The notes: a model not told the origin generated them from the letters alone. 64,000 nucleotides of DNA from Candidatus Aalborgicola danicus (GCA_016703945.1 JADJBC010000060.1:186001-250000); one strand, 5' to 3'. Shown: positions 20,011 to 28,917, counted from the first letter of the stretch. Made by a program: numbers and translations.

Positions 20011-21366
20011 TTATGGTTGCCCAGTGGTTGTGTCTTCTGGAAACAAACGTGCAGTCGCTCCAGCGAAAAAGTCACCGAAAGCAGTCTCTATGACTCGCCA
20101 GTCAGGGCGATTCTCACTTTGGATCAAATCAAAGCTTTTAACACGAGAGTCGAACTGGACGATTAGAGGATCGTGAGGCGCATTGTCTTGCCCCAACTCA
20201 AAAACAACTGGCACTGGTTGATTAGCTTTTTTCAGGGAATCCTCCTCGTCGTTGGTAACGCCAACATCGTATAACGCAGCGCTCCAGACGCCATAACAAG
20301 TGTCCGTAAATCGGAGGTTAGCTGATTCAGTTGGTTCCAATTGCGCTCCAATCATTTTCAGCCGCCAGCGCAAGTCGGTGTCAGCCATGCCAACAGCTAC
20401 GCTACGCGATTTGTTCAGATGCTCGAATAACTGGCGATAGGCTTGCCAACTCTGATAATCGTCGCGGGCAAACAAGAAAACCTCGGCACTTAAGCGAGTG
20501 ACCGCAGCTGAACCGATGTCGTGCAGTCCTGCACGGCTGTCGAGCAGTACCAAATCAGGACGATCCTGCAATGCTGACAACTGCTGTAGTAGTACCAACA
20601 AGCGATCAGCCAAGCCTGAAAATTGCCCTGTCTCGCTGGCAAATGTAGGCATGTAAATGCGTCCAAGCTTATTAATGTATTCCTTGGTTTTTTTGCCAAA
20701 TGCAGGCAACACACGAATTTTTCCGGGCTCATTGCGTGCCAAATCGCAATCGACGAGGCAATCACGCAATAACGCTTCATCCGCCTGTCCAACCAATGCT
20801 TCAACAAGCCAATCGACCAATCCGTAATCAGGTAAGCGGTCTTCATCCAGCAATAGACCCGCCACACCTGGTGCCTCCAAATCAAGGTCTACGAGAACTA
20901 TGTTTTTTCCCGCACGCGCAAGCGACCACGCCCACAACGCAAAAGCGGTTGTCCGCCCCACGCCGCCTTTGATGCTGAACGCCACCGCCGTAGGTAGTGG
21001 TGAATGCTCTACCAAGGGAGCACGCAGCCAATCCTGATTGGTTAACAAACGATCCACTAGCCAAGTATTGTGCGTATCAGGTATGCGAATACGATCAGGT
21101 GAATCTAGGACATCCGTCGGATCAATCAAATCACTCTTGCGCAACAGCACCTGGCCTTCGCCTGGACTGTAGATACCCAAAGCATAATGCAGTGTTTTTG
21201 CCAATTCACTCCAGCCAACCACTTCAGCAATCGCATCATCTGGCATCACAACGGTCAACGCACCGAAGCTATCACGCACCAGGATGATTTCGGTATTCAA
21301 GGCCAATTGCTGGTCGAGAAGTCCCAACGCTACGGGAATTACCTGATCAAATTGAATTCTTGTCAT
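20011..21366 (-). CDS. KGGVGR-variant ParA/MinD-like ATPase
   Basis: A 451-residue protein. An N-terminal region of about 125 residues (VIPVALGLLDQQLALNTEII) precedes a SIMIBI-class ATPase core with the deviant Walker A FSIKGGVGRTTAFAL near residues 130-145, VLVDLDLEAPGVAGLLL, and LVLLDSRAGLHDIGS as switch/Walker B. Arg replaces the usual Lys in the last part of KGGxGK[T/S]. This variant differs from plasmid ParA and is found in accessory loci. It lies between the HEPN-like and P-loop ATPase genes, overlapping the former by 4 bp. No partition site was seen, so chromosome or plasmid segregation is unlikely. Confidence 0.78.
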   Translation of the reverse strand: MTRIQFDQVIPVALGLLDQQLALNTEIILVRDSFGALTVVMPDDAIAEVVGWSELAKTLHYALGIYSPGEGQVLLRKSDLIDPTDVLDSPDRIRIPDTHNTWLVDRLLTNQDWLRAPLVEHSPLPTAVAFSIKGGVGRTTAFALWAWSLARAGKNIVLVDLDLEAPGVAGLLLDEDRLPDYGLVDWLVEALVGQADEALLRDCLVDCDLARNEPGKIRVLPAFGKKTKEYINKLGRIYMPTFASETGQFSGLADRLLVLLQQLSALQDRPDLVLLDSRAGLHDIGSAAVTRLSAEVFLFARDDYQSWQAYRQLFEHLNKSRSVAVGMADTDLRWRLKMIGAQLEPTESANLRFTDTCYGVWSAALYDVGVTNDEEDSLKKANQPVPVVFELGQDNAPHDPLIVQFDSRVKSFDLIQSENRPDWRVIETAFGDFFAGATARLFPEDTTTGQP

Positions 21367-21767
21367 ACGCGTCTTTCACCGGATAAATTAACAGCCCCGA
21401 GCAACCGACTTGCCGCTTTTTTATGAGATGCAAGTGCCGCACTTGTTACTGCACCATCCCCAAAGTAGCGTTGATCCACGGCCCAGTCTGAGAAGGCGTT
21501 GGTCACCTTAAGTATCGCAAGCAATTTGGGATAAGACTTCTGCAGGCTTTGATGCCCCACCTTATCCCAAAGCACATTGATATGCTGCTTATACGACGAC
21601 CCCAACACTCCCGAAGCTGAAAAAGCGGGAAATGCAATTAAAACCCTTTTAATGGCACATTCCGCCGCAAAACCATAGTGATGATCTGCGTTCTCCACGC
21701 GATTTCCACTTTCAAGTAGTTCTGCGTCTTTCCAATGTCTCACAGCAGCGTTGGAGTAATTTTCCAT
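21363..21767 (-). CDS. HEPN-like small protein of the cassette
   Basis: 134 residues. The N-terminal half reads SNAAVRHWKDAELLESGNR, then ADHHYGFAAECAIKRVL. The pattern of a helix with a His near its end followed by AAECAIK is what many HEPN proteins show. The canonical RxxxxH ribonuclease motif is not obvious, so activity is uncertain; the family includes RNases in defence and toxin-antitoxin systems. It is first in the cassette and its stop overlaps the KGGVGR ATPase start. Upstream lies the short AT-rich stretch that probably carries the cassette promoter. Confidence 0.6.
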   Translation of the reverse strand: MENYSNAAVRHWKDAELLESGNRVENADHHYGFAAECAIKRVLIAFPAFSASGVLGSSYKQHINVLWDKVGHQSLQKSYPKLLAILKVTNAFSDWAVDQRYFGDGAVTSAALASHKKAASRLLGAVNLSGERRV

Positions 21768-21856
21768 TTCTACCTACCTTTGTTATTTTCAGAATGCAGA
21801 GGTGCAGTCGCACTGATTTTAGGTGGGTGAAGTAATGACTACTCCCCTGGATTGCC

Positions 21857-22401
21857 AACTGAGTCACGAGCAAATGCTGACCGACCCGGTGCCAGCCAAG
21901 GACTTTGTAGCCCAGACCGGAGTCGACGCCCTGGCCATTGCCATCGGCACCAGCCACGGCGCCTACAAGTTCACCCGCAAGCCCACCGGTGACATTCTGG
22001 CCATCGACCGCATTGCGGCCATCCACGCGCAGATCCCCAACACCCACCTGGTGATGCATGGGTCCAGCAGCGTGCCGCAGGAGTGGCTGGCCATCATTCG
22101 CCAGTTTGGCGGCGACATCAAGGAGACCTATGGCGTGCCGGTGGAAGAAATCCAGCGCGGCATCCAAAGCGGCGTACGCAAGATCAACATCGACACCGAC
22201 ATCCGCCTGGCCATGACCGGCGCCATGCGCCAGGTGTTCGCCCAACAACCCAGCGAGTTTGATCCGCGCAAGGCGCTGGTGGCAGCCAAGAATGCGGCGC
22301 GCGGCATTGTGAAGGCGCGCTTTGAGGCGTTTGGCTGCGCGGGGCAGGCGGGCAAGATCAAGCCGGTGGCGCTGGAGGTGATGGCCAAGCGTTACCTGTA
22401 G
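21857..22401 (+). pseudogene. Duplicated 3' part of fba (about 180 codons)
   Basis: From LSHEQMLTDPVPAKDFVAQ on, the sequence repeats the last 545 bp of fba with scattered, mostly silent differences and one Gly-to-Leu change at the final codon. It lacks the N-terminal half, including the zinc and catalytic HQDHG region, so it cannot be a working aldolase. The duplication brackets the three-gene cassette and marks one edge of the insertion. An upstream ATG at 21835 opens the frame but has no conserved sequence before the homology starts. Confidence 0.9.
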
Positions 22402-22584
22402 GCAGCTCTTTTTGTCAAGCGGGGTGCAATCCCCCCGCAGAACGTGCGTTGATAGCTACCGATTGCGACACCTGGCTCATGCCATACTTAAGGACCTGGG
22501 CTTGATTTTCCTGTCCGTTGGAAGGCCAGGCGCAGAACCGGCGCGTGGAGCTGATGCTGCAATAACGCACACGGGGATCATCAA
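22402..22584. other. Gap after the fba copy
   Basis: About 180 bp with no gene. GCGGGGTGCAATCCCCCCGC near its left end can form a stem without a following T run. The rest shows no recognisable element. Confidence 0.4.
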
Positions 22585-23139
22585 ATGAGCCTGAAACTGT
22601 CGAAACCGGTATTGATCGCAGGGGTCATCGTCGTGGTGATTCTGGGTGCCTGGCTGCCCACCGGCCTCAATCTGCTGTGGGACACGCTGGCCTCGCCATG
22701 GGCACATTCGCTGCGTGGCGAGCCCACCCTTACCGGCCGCTGGCAGGGTCGCCTGACGTATGCGGGCATCGGACAGCGTCCTTTCACCCTGGAAATACGC
22801 CACGACCCCGTGGAGGGCCACAATGGCAAGTATTACGCCAAGCGCGGCGCCTTCAACGGCACCGCGGAAATGACCGATGAAGAAGGCCATCGCATGCAGT
22901 TTGAAATCTCCGGCGCTTCCAACCGCAACGGCTCGGTAATCAAAATTAACCTGCACGACCTGAACCGCAAGGTTTCCCCCCGGCAACAACCGCTGGTAGT
23001 GGCGTTGAAGGGCGTCTGGCATGGCCAGTCGCTGGAGGTGACCGGGGAATACAGCATGAACGTGTTCAACGGTGTGAGTAACGCCTGGAACAGTGATTGG
23101 GCATCGGGCAAAGTCACGGGTACCTTGTCCAAGCCCTGA
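22585..23139 (+). CDS. Membrane-anchored hypothetical protein
   Basis: 184 residues with one N-terminal membrane segment (VLIAGVIVVVILGAW) and a periplasmic part of about 150 residues rich in beta strands (GRWQGRLTY, FTLEIRHDP, MQFEISGAS, GSVIKINLHD). The repeated strand pattern suggests a small beta-barrel or lipocalin-like fold. I recognise no family and see no catalytic motif. It lies between the two fba remnants. Confidence 0.55.
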   Translation: MSLKLSKPVLIAGVIVVVILGAWLPTGLNLLWDTLASPWAHSLRGEPTLTGRWQGRLTYAGIGQRPFTLEIRHDPVEGHNGKYYAKRGAFNGTAEMTDEEGHRMQFEISGASNRNGSVIKINLHDLNRKVSPRQQPLVVALKGVWHGQSLEVTGEYSMNVFNGVSNAWNSDWASGKVTGTLSKP

Positions 23140-23223
23140 GTTCACACCGCATCCGTTTCGGCGCAGGTCACCCAGCTTCAAGCAACCCAAGCTCGACAAC
23201 CCGCCCCACCCCGAGCGCGAGAC

Positions 23224-23277
23224 ACTGGTGGCGGCCAAGATCACGCCGTGGCGCTGGAGGTGATGGCCGGGCGCTAA
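23224..23277 (+). pseudogene. Vestige of the fba 3' end with internal deletion
   Basis: CTGGTGGCGGCCAAG joined to TGGCGCTGGAGGTGATGGCC and ending GGGCGCTAA. These are two pieces of the fba end that lie some 70 bp apart in the intact gene, so an internal deletion has fused them. It is the third fba 3' end within 6 kb and precedes the rhodanese gene. Confidence 0.8.
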
Positions 23278-23315
23278 GCCTGATTCGCCGGGTCAAAACC
23301 CTGGACAATATCGGT

Positions 23316-23708
23316 ATGAAAAACCTTCTACCGAAAGAAACCTGGGCTCTGTTGCAACAACAGCCGGAAGCGCTGTTTGTCGATGTGCGCATGGAAATCG
23401 AAGCGCGTTATGTGGGTTATCCCCCCGGCGCTGTCAACATCCCGTGGTACGAATTCCCGGCCATGAAGGCCGACGCGGCCAGCTTCGTCGCGGCCGTGTC
23501 GGCCAAATCCACGGACCGGAACCAGACCATTGTGCTGATTTGCCGCAGCGGCGAGCGCACCATCGATGCCGGTATCGCGCTGGAAAAAGCCGGCTTTACC
23601 AATGTGGTGAATGTGCTCGACGGTTTTGAGGGTGACCGCGATGACAACGGCCAGCGCTCCACCGAGAGCGGCTGGCGGTTTGAAGGCCTGCCCTGGAGCC
23701 AGTCATAG
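23316..23708 (+). CDS. Single-domain rhodanese (sulfurtransferase)
   Basis: 130 residues with one rhodanese domain: FVDVRMEIEARYVGYPPGAV at the start and the active-site loop CRSGER after IVLI, with the persulfide-carrying cysteine near residue 74. No signal peptide, so cytoplasmic. Rhodaneses move sulfane sulfur between thiols. It converges on the sulfur-oxidation operon and could feed or drain that pathway, but the link is only by position. The chosen ATG is the one next to the conserved core. Confidence 0.88.
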   Translation: MKNLLPKETWALLQQQPEALFVDVRMEIEARYVGYPPGAVNIPWYEFPAMKADAASFVAAVSAKSTDRNQTIVLICRSGERTIDAGIALEKAGFTNVVNVLDGFEGDRDDNGQRSTESGWRFEGLPWSQS

Positions 23709-23771
23709 GACGCGGCAACGCTCAGCAAGCGCCAGGGAAACGCTTCGCGGTCACACGGATCGGCGTGCCGA

Positions 23772-24671
23772 TCAATTGTCCAATCTGACTTCCGAGGCGC
23801 CGGCGACGCGGCCCAAGGCGTTTAGGATTTCTTCGGGCGCGTAACGAATGCTCATGAACTGCCCCAGTGTCAACGAAGGGTAGGCCAATGCAATACGGTA
23901 TTTGCCATAGAGTGCATAAATCTTGTTGCGCACGATAAAAATTTCATAGGGAAAGCCCGCGATGTGTTCCAAACCGACTGGCCCCAGTTTTGACATCCAC
24001 CAGATATCACCTCGCGATTGCGAATCCATGGCAACGCCAAAGACCGCTATCGCTTTGTCGGGGTAAACCGTCTCATAAACCTTGGAGATGCCTGAGACCC
24101 GTGTGGAAAGGTTGTTACGCACGGTAGACACCGCCTCCTCAAAGCTGCCCGCTACGGCCAGTTCGCTATTTAACGAGTCAAAGCGCTCCATCGGGGCCAT
24201 GTAGCGGTAAGTTGCCAGCGCGCCAGCCGCCACGTCTCCACCAAACGGGGTACCGCCGCCGAGGGCCTTGGCCAACCGGGTTTCAACGGATCGTACGGCG
24301 GTTTCCGCCTGGTTGTACTGGGATCGAAGGTAGGCCCGGTACCAGTATTCCGGCGTCATGTAACTGACCGTTCCGTCGGATTGCACTCCGATGCGAATCC
24401 CCGCTGCAATCACAGCAGATCCACCGAGGTTTCGAATGGCCTGGAGCATGCCTGGATCCGTTACCACCACGGTTCCGTGTTGCGCAGAGCCTCTGGGAAC
24501 GTAGCGTCCGGCAAGGGTGAAGCCCTCGGCCGTCAGTTTCTTCTCTACCTGGGTCATCAGTGTCGGCAAATCGGCAGCGCCAAGCTTGTCAGCGCGCAGG
24601 TAGGGGGAGAGCGCAAAGGCGGTTTGGGACAGACAAAGCCAGAAGACCACCAGGAGCAGTTTTGTTTTCAT
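23772..24671 (-). CDS. Exported protein of unknown function, last gene of the soe operon
   Basis: 299 residues with a signal peptide (KLLLVVFWLCLSQTAFA). The mature part begins with a segment (LPTLMTQVEKKLTAEGFTLA) reminiscent of DUF302-type domains, a weak resemblance only. Later GDIWWMSKLGPVGLEHIAGF and IYALYGKYRIALAYPSL suggest a second, larger globular region. It follows the SQR-like gene by 37 bp on the same strand and is probably co-transcribed, which hints at a periplasmic role in sulfur or sulfide handling. An in-frame ATG six bases upstream is an alternative start. Confidence 0.65.
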   Translation of the reverse strand: MKTKLLLVVFWLCLSQTAFALSPYLRADKLGAADLPTLMTQVEKKLTAEGFTLAGRYVPRGSAQHGTVVVTDPGMLQAIRNLGGSAVIAAGIRIGVQSDGTVSYMTPEYWYRAYLRSQYNQAETAVRSVETRLAKALGGGTPFGGDVAAGALATYRYMAPMERFDSLNSELAVAGSFEEAVSTVRNNLSTRVSGISKVYETVYPDKAIAVFGVAMDSQSRGDIWWMSKLGPVGLEHIAGFPYEIFIVRNKIYALYGKYRIALAYPSLTLGQFMSIRYAPEEILNALGRVAGASEVRLDN

Positions 24672-24708
24672 GGTCAATTTCGGTACTGAAAGGGGACAGG
24701 TGACTTGT

Positions 24709-25983
24709 TCAGCGGATCAGGCGCACGATACCCAGCGCCTTGAGCACGTATTTTTCGTAAATCGGCTCCGACGTCCCGTTTTTCATCTTGCGCATGAAGT
24801 ACTTCTCAAAAGCAATCTTGGCCAGATGCACCCACTTGCCTTTCTTGAACCAGTTGACATTGCGCGGCGGGATTTGCGGCAGGGCCACAAAGGCCGCCCC
24901 GGTGTCGCCAAAGTCGGCCAGGCAGATGGCGTTCCAGGTGGCCTTGGTGCTGGCTGTGCTGCCATTGAGCTCATCGGCAATGTTGTGCACGATGGCCGAA
25001 ATCATGGTCTCTATCATGTAGCCGGTCTTGGGCGCTCCGGTGGGAACCGGCGTCGCTTCAACCGGCGGAATGGCCACGCAGACGCCCGCCGAGAAGATGT
25101 TTTTGTAAGCCTTGCTGCGCTGGTAGTCGTCGATGATCACAAAGCCACGCGGGTTGCACAGGTTGGGCACGGCGGCCACCGCGTCCACGCCCTTGAAGGC
25201 TGGCAGCATCATGGACATCTTGAACGGTACTTCGTGTTCCTTGAACACGGCTCCGTGGTCATCAAGCTGGGTCACAAACAGCTTGCCGGCTTCGACCTTG
25301 GTGGTCTTGGCATTGGTGATCCATTTCATATCGTGGCTGCGCAGCTCGGACTCCAGCATGCCCTTGCTGTCGCCCACACCGCCCAGACCCAGATGCCCGA
25401 TGTAGGGCTCGCTGGTGACGAAGGTGATGGGAACCTTGTGGCGAATCTTGCGCCGGCGCAGGTCGGTGTCCAGAATGAATGCAAACTCGTAGGCCGGGCC
25501 GAAGCAGCTGGCAAACGGCATGGCGCCGATGACCACCGGCCCCGGGTTCTTCAGGAATTCCTGGTAGTCCTTGAAGAATCCTTCTGCGTGGTCCACGGTG
25601 CACACCGAATGGGTGTGTCCGCCGTGGGGGCCGGAGCCAGGGACTTCATCAAAGAACAGCTTGGGCCCGGTGGTGATGACCAGGTAGTCATAGTCCAGGG
25701 TGGCGCCATCTTTCAGCGTCAGGCGGTTGGCAGCGGCATCGATCGTTGTCACGGATTTGGGGATAAAGGCGATGCCCTTTTTCTCCAGCATGGGGGCGAT
25801 GGGCAGGGTAATGGACTCCCGGTCTCGCCATCCCACCGCCACCCAGGGGTTGGACGGGGTGAACTGAAAGTAGTCCACCGCACTGACGACCGTGATGCGG
25901 TGCTCGGCGGGGAGTGTTGCCCGCATTTCATACGCGGCGGGCATGCCACCTATGCCAGCGCCCATGATGACGATGTGTGCCAT
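24709..25983 (-). CDS. sqr: Sulfide:quinone oxidoreductase-like flavoprotein
   Basis: 424 residues. The N-terminal FAD-binding motif is IVIMGAGIGGMPAAYEM. Three cysteines near residues 160 (ASCFGP), 275 (NLCNPRG) and 301 (AGVCVAIPP) are placed like the redox-active and flavin-linked cysteines of the SQR/flavocytochrome c sulfide dehydrogenase family. The C-terminal region (VNWFKKGKWVHLAKIAFEKY) fits the amphipathic membrane-binding end of SQRs. It would oxidise sulfide to sulfane sulfur or polysulfide and reduce quinone. It shares an operon with soeABC and a FadL-type porin. The exact SQR type would need a phylogeny. Confidence 0.82.
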   Translation of the reverse strand: MAHIVIMGAGIGGMPAAYEMRATLPAEHRITVVSAVDYFQFTPSNPWVAVGWRDRESITLPIAPMLEKKGIAFIPKSVTTIDAAANRLTLKDGATLDYDYLVITTGPKLFFDEVPGSGPHGGHTHSVCTVDHAEGFFKDYQEFLKNPGPVVIGAMPFASCFGPAYEFAFILDTDLRRRKIRHKVPITFVTSEPYIGHLGLGGVGDSKGMLESELRSHDMKWITNAKTTKVEAGKLFVTQLDDHGAVFKEHEVPFKMSMMLPAFKGVDAVAAVPNLCNPRGFVIIDDYQRSKAYKNIFSAGVCVAIPPVEATPVPTGAPKTGYMIETMISAIVHNIADELNGSTASTKATWNAICLADFGDTGAAFVALPQIPPRNVNWFKKGKWVHLAKIAFEKYFMRKMKNGTSEPIYEKYVLKALGIVRLIR

Positions 25984-26011
25984 ATGCTTGACTCCAATAG
26001 GCCAGTCGGGG

Positions 26012-27352
26012 TTAGAAACGCTGGGTGTACATCAGCTGAACATTGCTTTGCGAATGGGACATCGACACGCCCATACCGTTGGTCACGGTGGTTGACGGCG
26101 CGATGGCCAACGACGCATTGAACTCGCTACGATCCGAAACCTTGTAGCCCAAACCCAGCGTGTAATGATCCTTGACGGTCGCGGGGAACAGGGGGTTGAC
26201 CATGGCATCAGGAATTGGGTTGTCCGCCAGATTCAGTCCGGCGCGCAAAGTCAGCTGCTCGCTGACTTTGTAGGCCACCCCCAAATTGAAGACGGTCTGG
26301 TCTTTCCAGTTTTGCGGCAACTCAAAGCTCACTGAGCCACCCATGCCACTGCTGTCGTAGCGCATCTTCAAGCTTTTCATCACGTCGGCCCAGCCAATGG
26401 ATTTGACATCCACTGCAATCTGCAACGCGGGTTGTGCCTGCCAGCTCATGCCGATGGCGAACACCGAGGGCATCTGGAAGTTGATGATGGTCATGGTTCC
26501 TTTGTCGGCAAAGGTCTGGGCGCCACCGCCAGGATTGGCTGTCATGCTGGCGCTGCCGTTGCCGGTCGTCATGTCAGTCAGTGCGGACTTGAATCGGTAG
26601 GACGCACCCAGTGTCAGGTCGTTGCGCGCTTTCATGGTGCCGCCAATTTTCCCGCCCCATCCGGTGGCCTTGGCTGCCCCGGTGAACTTGTTGTCATCCG
26701 TGAAATTGACACGCGCCCAGGTTGCGCTGTTCAGCGCTCCGCCGGCCATTGCGCCGCCCAGCACTCCGGACCCACCGGTCATCATGCTGCCCAATTGCGC
26801 AGGAGCCGCTGCCATCAACAGGTCCAGTCCAGCCCACATGTAGTCCAGCGTGGCGCCGACGTTCACGTTCGGGCTGACCTGGTAGGCCACGGGGATGATC
26901 ACACTGCCGATGCCCAGCTCCGAGCGCACAGGCTCACCGGAACCCGCAGCCAAAAACGTGTTGGCAGCATATTCGGTGCCCATACCGCCTTGCGCAAACA
27001 TACCCACGCCGTAGGTCAGTGCACCCGAGCGCGCGGTGTATCCCACCGCCGGCATCATGTAGGAGGTTCCACCCGATGGTGCCTCCGGCATGCCTGGCAT
27101 GCTGCTGGTGACCTTGGGGCCCAAAAAGCCGATGGCGATATCCAGTCGCGACTCCCCAGAACCCAGTGCCAGGGTGGCGGGGTTTTGTGCCATGGCCGCG
27201 GTGCCATGGTCGTACGCCTGGGAGGCACCCCCCATGCCGGTAGAGATGGGGCCGTAGCCCTCCATCAACATGCCATTGGTGGCGTGGGCCGAACCAGCGG
27301 CCAGCAGCGCGCACAGCGGTGTCAGAGCGAAAAGATTCTTGGACAGGGTCAT
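26012..27352 (-). CDS. OmpP1/FadL-type outer-membrane transporter
   Basis: 446 residues with a signal peptide ending AGSAHA and the conserved FadL-like N-terminus of the mature protein (TNGMLMEGYGPISTGMGGAS, then MAQNPATLALG). It ends with the aromatic-terminated strand VQLMYTQRF typical of outer-membrane beta-barrels. Classic members import long-chain fatty acids or aromatic hydrocarbons. Here it sits in a sulfur-oxidation operon directly before the SQR-like gene, so it may pass hydrophobic sulfur or polysulfides; that substrate is inference from position. Confidence 0.85.
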   Translation of the reverse strand: MTLSKNLFALTPLCALLAAGSAHATNGMLMEGYGPISTGMGGASQAYDHGTAAMAQNPATLALGSGESRLDIAIGFLGPKVTSSMPGMPEAPSGGTSYMMPAVGYTARSGALTYGVGMFAQGGMGTEYAANTFLAAGSGEPVRSELGIGSVIIPVAYQVSPNVNVGATLDYMWAGLDLLMAAAPAQLGSMMTGGSGVLGGAMAGGALNSATWARVNFTDDNKFTGAAKATGWGGKIGGTMKARNDLTLGASYRFKSALTDMTTGNGSASMTANPGGGAQTFADKGTMTIINFQMPSVFAIGMSWQAQPALQIAVDVKSIGWADVMKSLKMRYDSSGMGGSVSFELPQNWKDQTVFNLGVAYKVSEQLTLRAGLNLADNPIPDAMVNPLFPATVKDHYTLGLGYKVSDRSEFNASLAIAPSTTVTNGMGVSMSHSQSNVQLMYTQRF

Positions 27353-27407
27353 GGTTTTCTCCGGTTTTTAATAGTGAACGAGGGTTGGGGATTCAAGGGG
27401 GCGAGGG

Positions 27408-28070
27408 TTACCAGAAAGCCATCAAGCGGCCTTTGACGACTTTGGATTCGATGCGTTTGAGCGGGCTGTCGCCGTTTTTGATGCAATCACCGCTTTTGGC
27501 ATCAAACGCCCACTGGTGTTTGGGACAGGTCAGTGTGGTGCCCTGGAGTGCCAGTTCGGGTATGTTGGTGCTCTGGTGCGGGCAGCGGCTGTCAAAGACG
27601 GAGATCTTTTTCTTTTCGCGGTAGATAAACAGGCCCATGCCATCGCAATCGGTGCGCTGCACCTCGCCATCTGGCACGGCCGTGCTGGCCATCACGTCGT
27701 GCCAGCGCGCGGGGAGTGCGACCGCAACTTCAACGGCATTGGGCGAATGGCCCTCCATGGCGAGGTCTTGAAACTCTGGTAGTTTCATGTCCAGAATGAC
27801 GTCAACCGCCCAGATGATTTTTGCCAGGCCCAGTGCCGGGAAGGCCATGAGGAGTGCGTCCAGCACCTCGACGGGCGTACAGCCCTCGCGCAGGGCGCGG
27901 CGCAGGTATTGGCGCAAGCCCCGGTCAGTCTGGGCGTGTACCTTGGTGATGACCGAGATCAGATTGCGGGTTTTGGGGTCCAGGTGTTTGCCGGCATCCT
28001 TCAGGAAGGCAAAGTAGTGGCCCAGCGCGTCGGGGCGGGCTTTCAGCAGGTAGTTCAGTGCGTCGCTCAT
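27408..28070 (-). CDS. Carboxymuconolactone-decarboxylase-like and Rieske [2Fe-2S] fusion protein
   Basis: 220 residues. The first 110 (ALGHYFAFLKDAGKHLDPKT, then VLDALLMAFPALGLAKII) form an all-helical CMD/AhpD-like domain without the catalytic CxxC of AhpD. The second half is a Rieske domain with ligands in CPHQS and CPKHQW, spaced as in Rieske ferredoxins. Rieske ferredoxins pass single electrons. The fusion is unusual. The start codon overlaps the stop of the Usp gene, so it belongs to the soe operon and may serve redox delivery in sulfur oxidation; the partner is unknown. Confidence 0.82.
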   Translation of the reverse strand: MSDALNYLLKARPDALGHYFAFLKDAGKHLDPKTRNLISVITKVHAQTDRGLRQYLRRALREGCTPVEVLDALLMAFPALGLAKIIWAVDVILDMKLPEFQDLAMEGHSPNAVEVAVALPARWHDVMASTAVPDGEVQRTDCDGMGLFIYREKKKISVFDSRCPHQSTNIPELALQGTTLTCPKHQWAFDAKSGDCIKNGDSPLKRIESKVVKGRLMAFW

Positions 28071-28915
28071 ACAGTGTGAATGTGGGTGGGTGGTTGGAAA
28101 TGCAGGACCAGAACGGGAAACTCGGACAACCCCATGACCTTTTGTGCCACGCCGCCGACCAGCGCGCGACCGATGCGGCTGTCACCGCGGCTGCCCAAAA
28201 CAATCAGGTCGGAACCGCTGGCTTCTCGCGCCGCCAATATTTCGGTAAAGGGTTTGCCCACGCGCACTTCGCCCTGCGCCGCGACGCCCTCGCGTTGCGC
28301 TTGTTCAACCAACTGCGTGACCACAGCGTGTGATGGCGCGCGCAGTCCTTCGGCGGCAACCACACTGACGATGTGCAGAGGCAGTCCACACTGGGCTGCG
28401 ACCCCTGCCGCCACGGCAACGATGGGGCGTCCGTCCTCGGTGTGATCGACTGCCACCAGCACACGCCTGCTCCACATGGCGGCTTCACGCGGCACGATCA
28501 AGACATGGCAGGGCGCGTGGGCCACCACTTTGCTGACCATTTCGCCGACCAGCAAGTTGGCCAGCAGGCCGCGCTTGCCGCGTCGGCGGATGATGAGCAT
28601 TTCAGAATTTTGGGACTTCGCTTCCTCGACGATTTCCAGGTAAGGCTCTTCGCCGCGACGCACGCGCAGGTTGATGGCGACGTGTGCCGCTTGTGCTTGC
28701 TCGCGCAATTTGGCAATCTTTTGGGCGGCGTCTTGTTCTGCCCGTGCTGCGAGTTGGGGCGCCAGTGCTTCATATTCGGGGTTGCTGACCAACGGCACGA
28801 CGGTTGACAACGGCAACTGGCAACGCAGTGCCAGGGCGAAAGCCATTTTTTCGGCGCCAGTGTCAAATTCACTGCCTTCAGTGGCCAGCAACAGGCGTGT
28901 AAAGAACTGAGACAC
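28067..28915 (-). CDS. Tandem universal stress protein (two UspA domains)
   Basis: 282 residues with two UspA domains. The first starts RLLLATEGSEFDTGAEKMA and ends with an altered nucleotide loop around RRRGKRGLLANLLVGEMVSK. The second starts RRVLVAVDHTEDGRPI and ends GSRGDSRIGRALVGGVAQKV, a good ATP-binding G-2x-G-9x-G(S/T)-like loop. Usp proteins bind ATP or small ligands and modulate stress responses. It is co-transcribed with a TauE/SafE exporter and the Rieske fusion gene, as often seen for Usp genes next to transporters. Confidence 0.88.
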   Translation of the reverse strand: MSQFFTRLLLATEGSEFDTGAEKMAFALALRCQLPLSTVVPLVSNPEYEALAPQLAARAEQDAAQKIAKLREQAQAAHVAINLRVRRGEEPYLEIVEEAKSQNSEMLIIRRRGKRGLLANLLVGEMVSKVVAHAPCHVLIVPREAAMWSRRVLVAVDHTEDGRPIVAVAAGVAAQCGLPLHIVSVVAAEGLRAPSHAVVTQLVEQAQREGVAAQGEVRVGKPFTEILAAREASGSDLIVLGSRGDSRIGRALVGGVAQKVMGLSEFPVLVLHFQPPTHIHTV

Positions 28916-28917
28916 GG

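Noticed and set aside
20011..21366. Plasmid partition or chromosome segregation role for the ParA-like ATPase
   Set aside because: No ParB gene, no parS-like palindromes, and the deviant KGGVGR loop with HEPN and P-loop partners points to an accessory system.
18441..22401. Insertion sequence or prophage carrying the cassette
   Set aside because: No transposase, integrase or terminal inverted repeats were found; only the duplicated fba end marks the insertion.
24670..26121. Long plus-strand frame opposite the SQR-like gene
   Set aside because: It is the mirror of the high-GC coding strand. The minus strand shows FAD motifs and conserved cysteines, while the plus frame has no recognisable protein signature.
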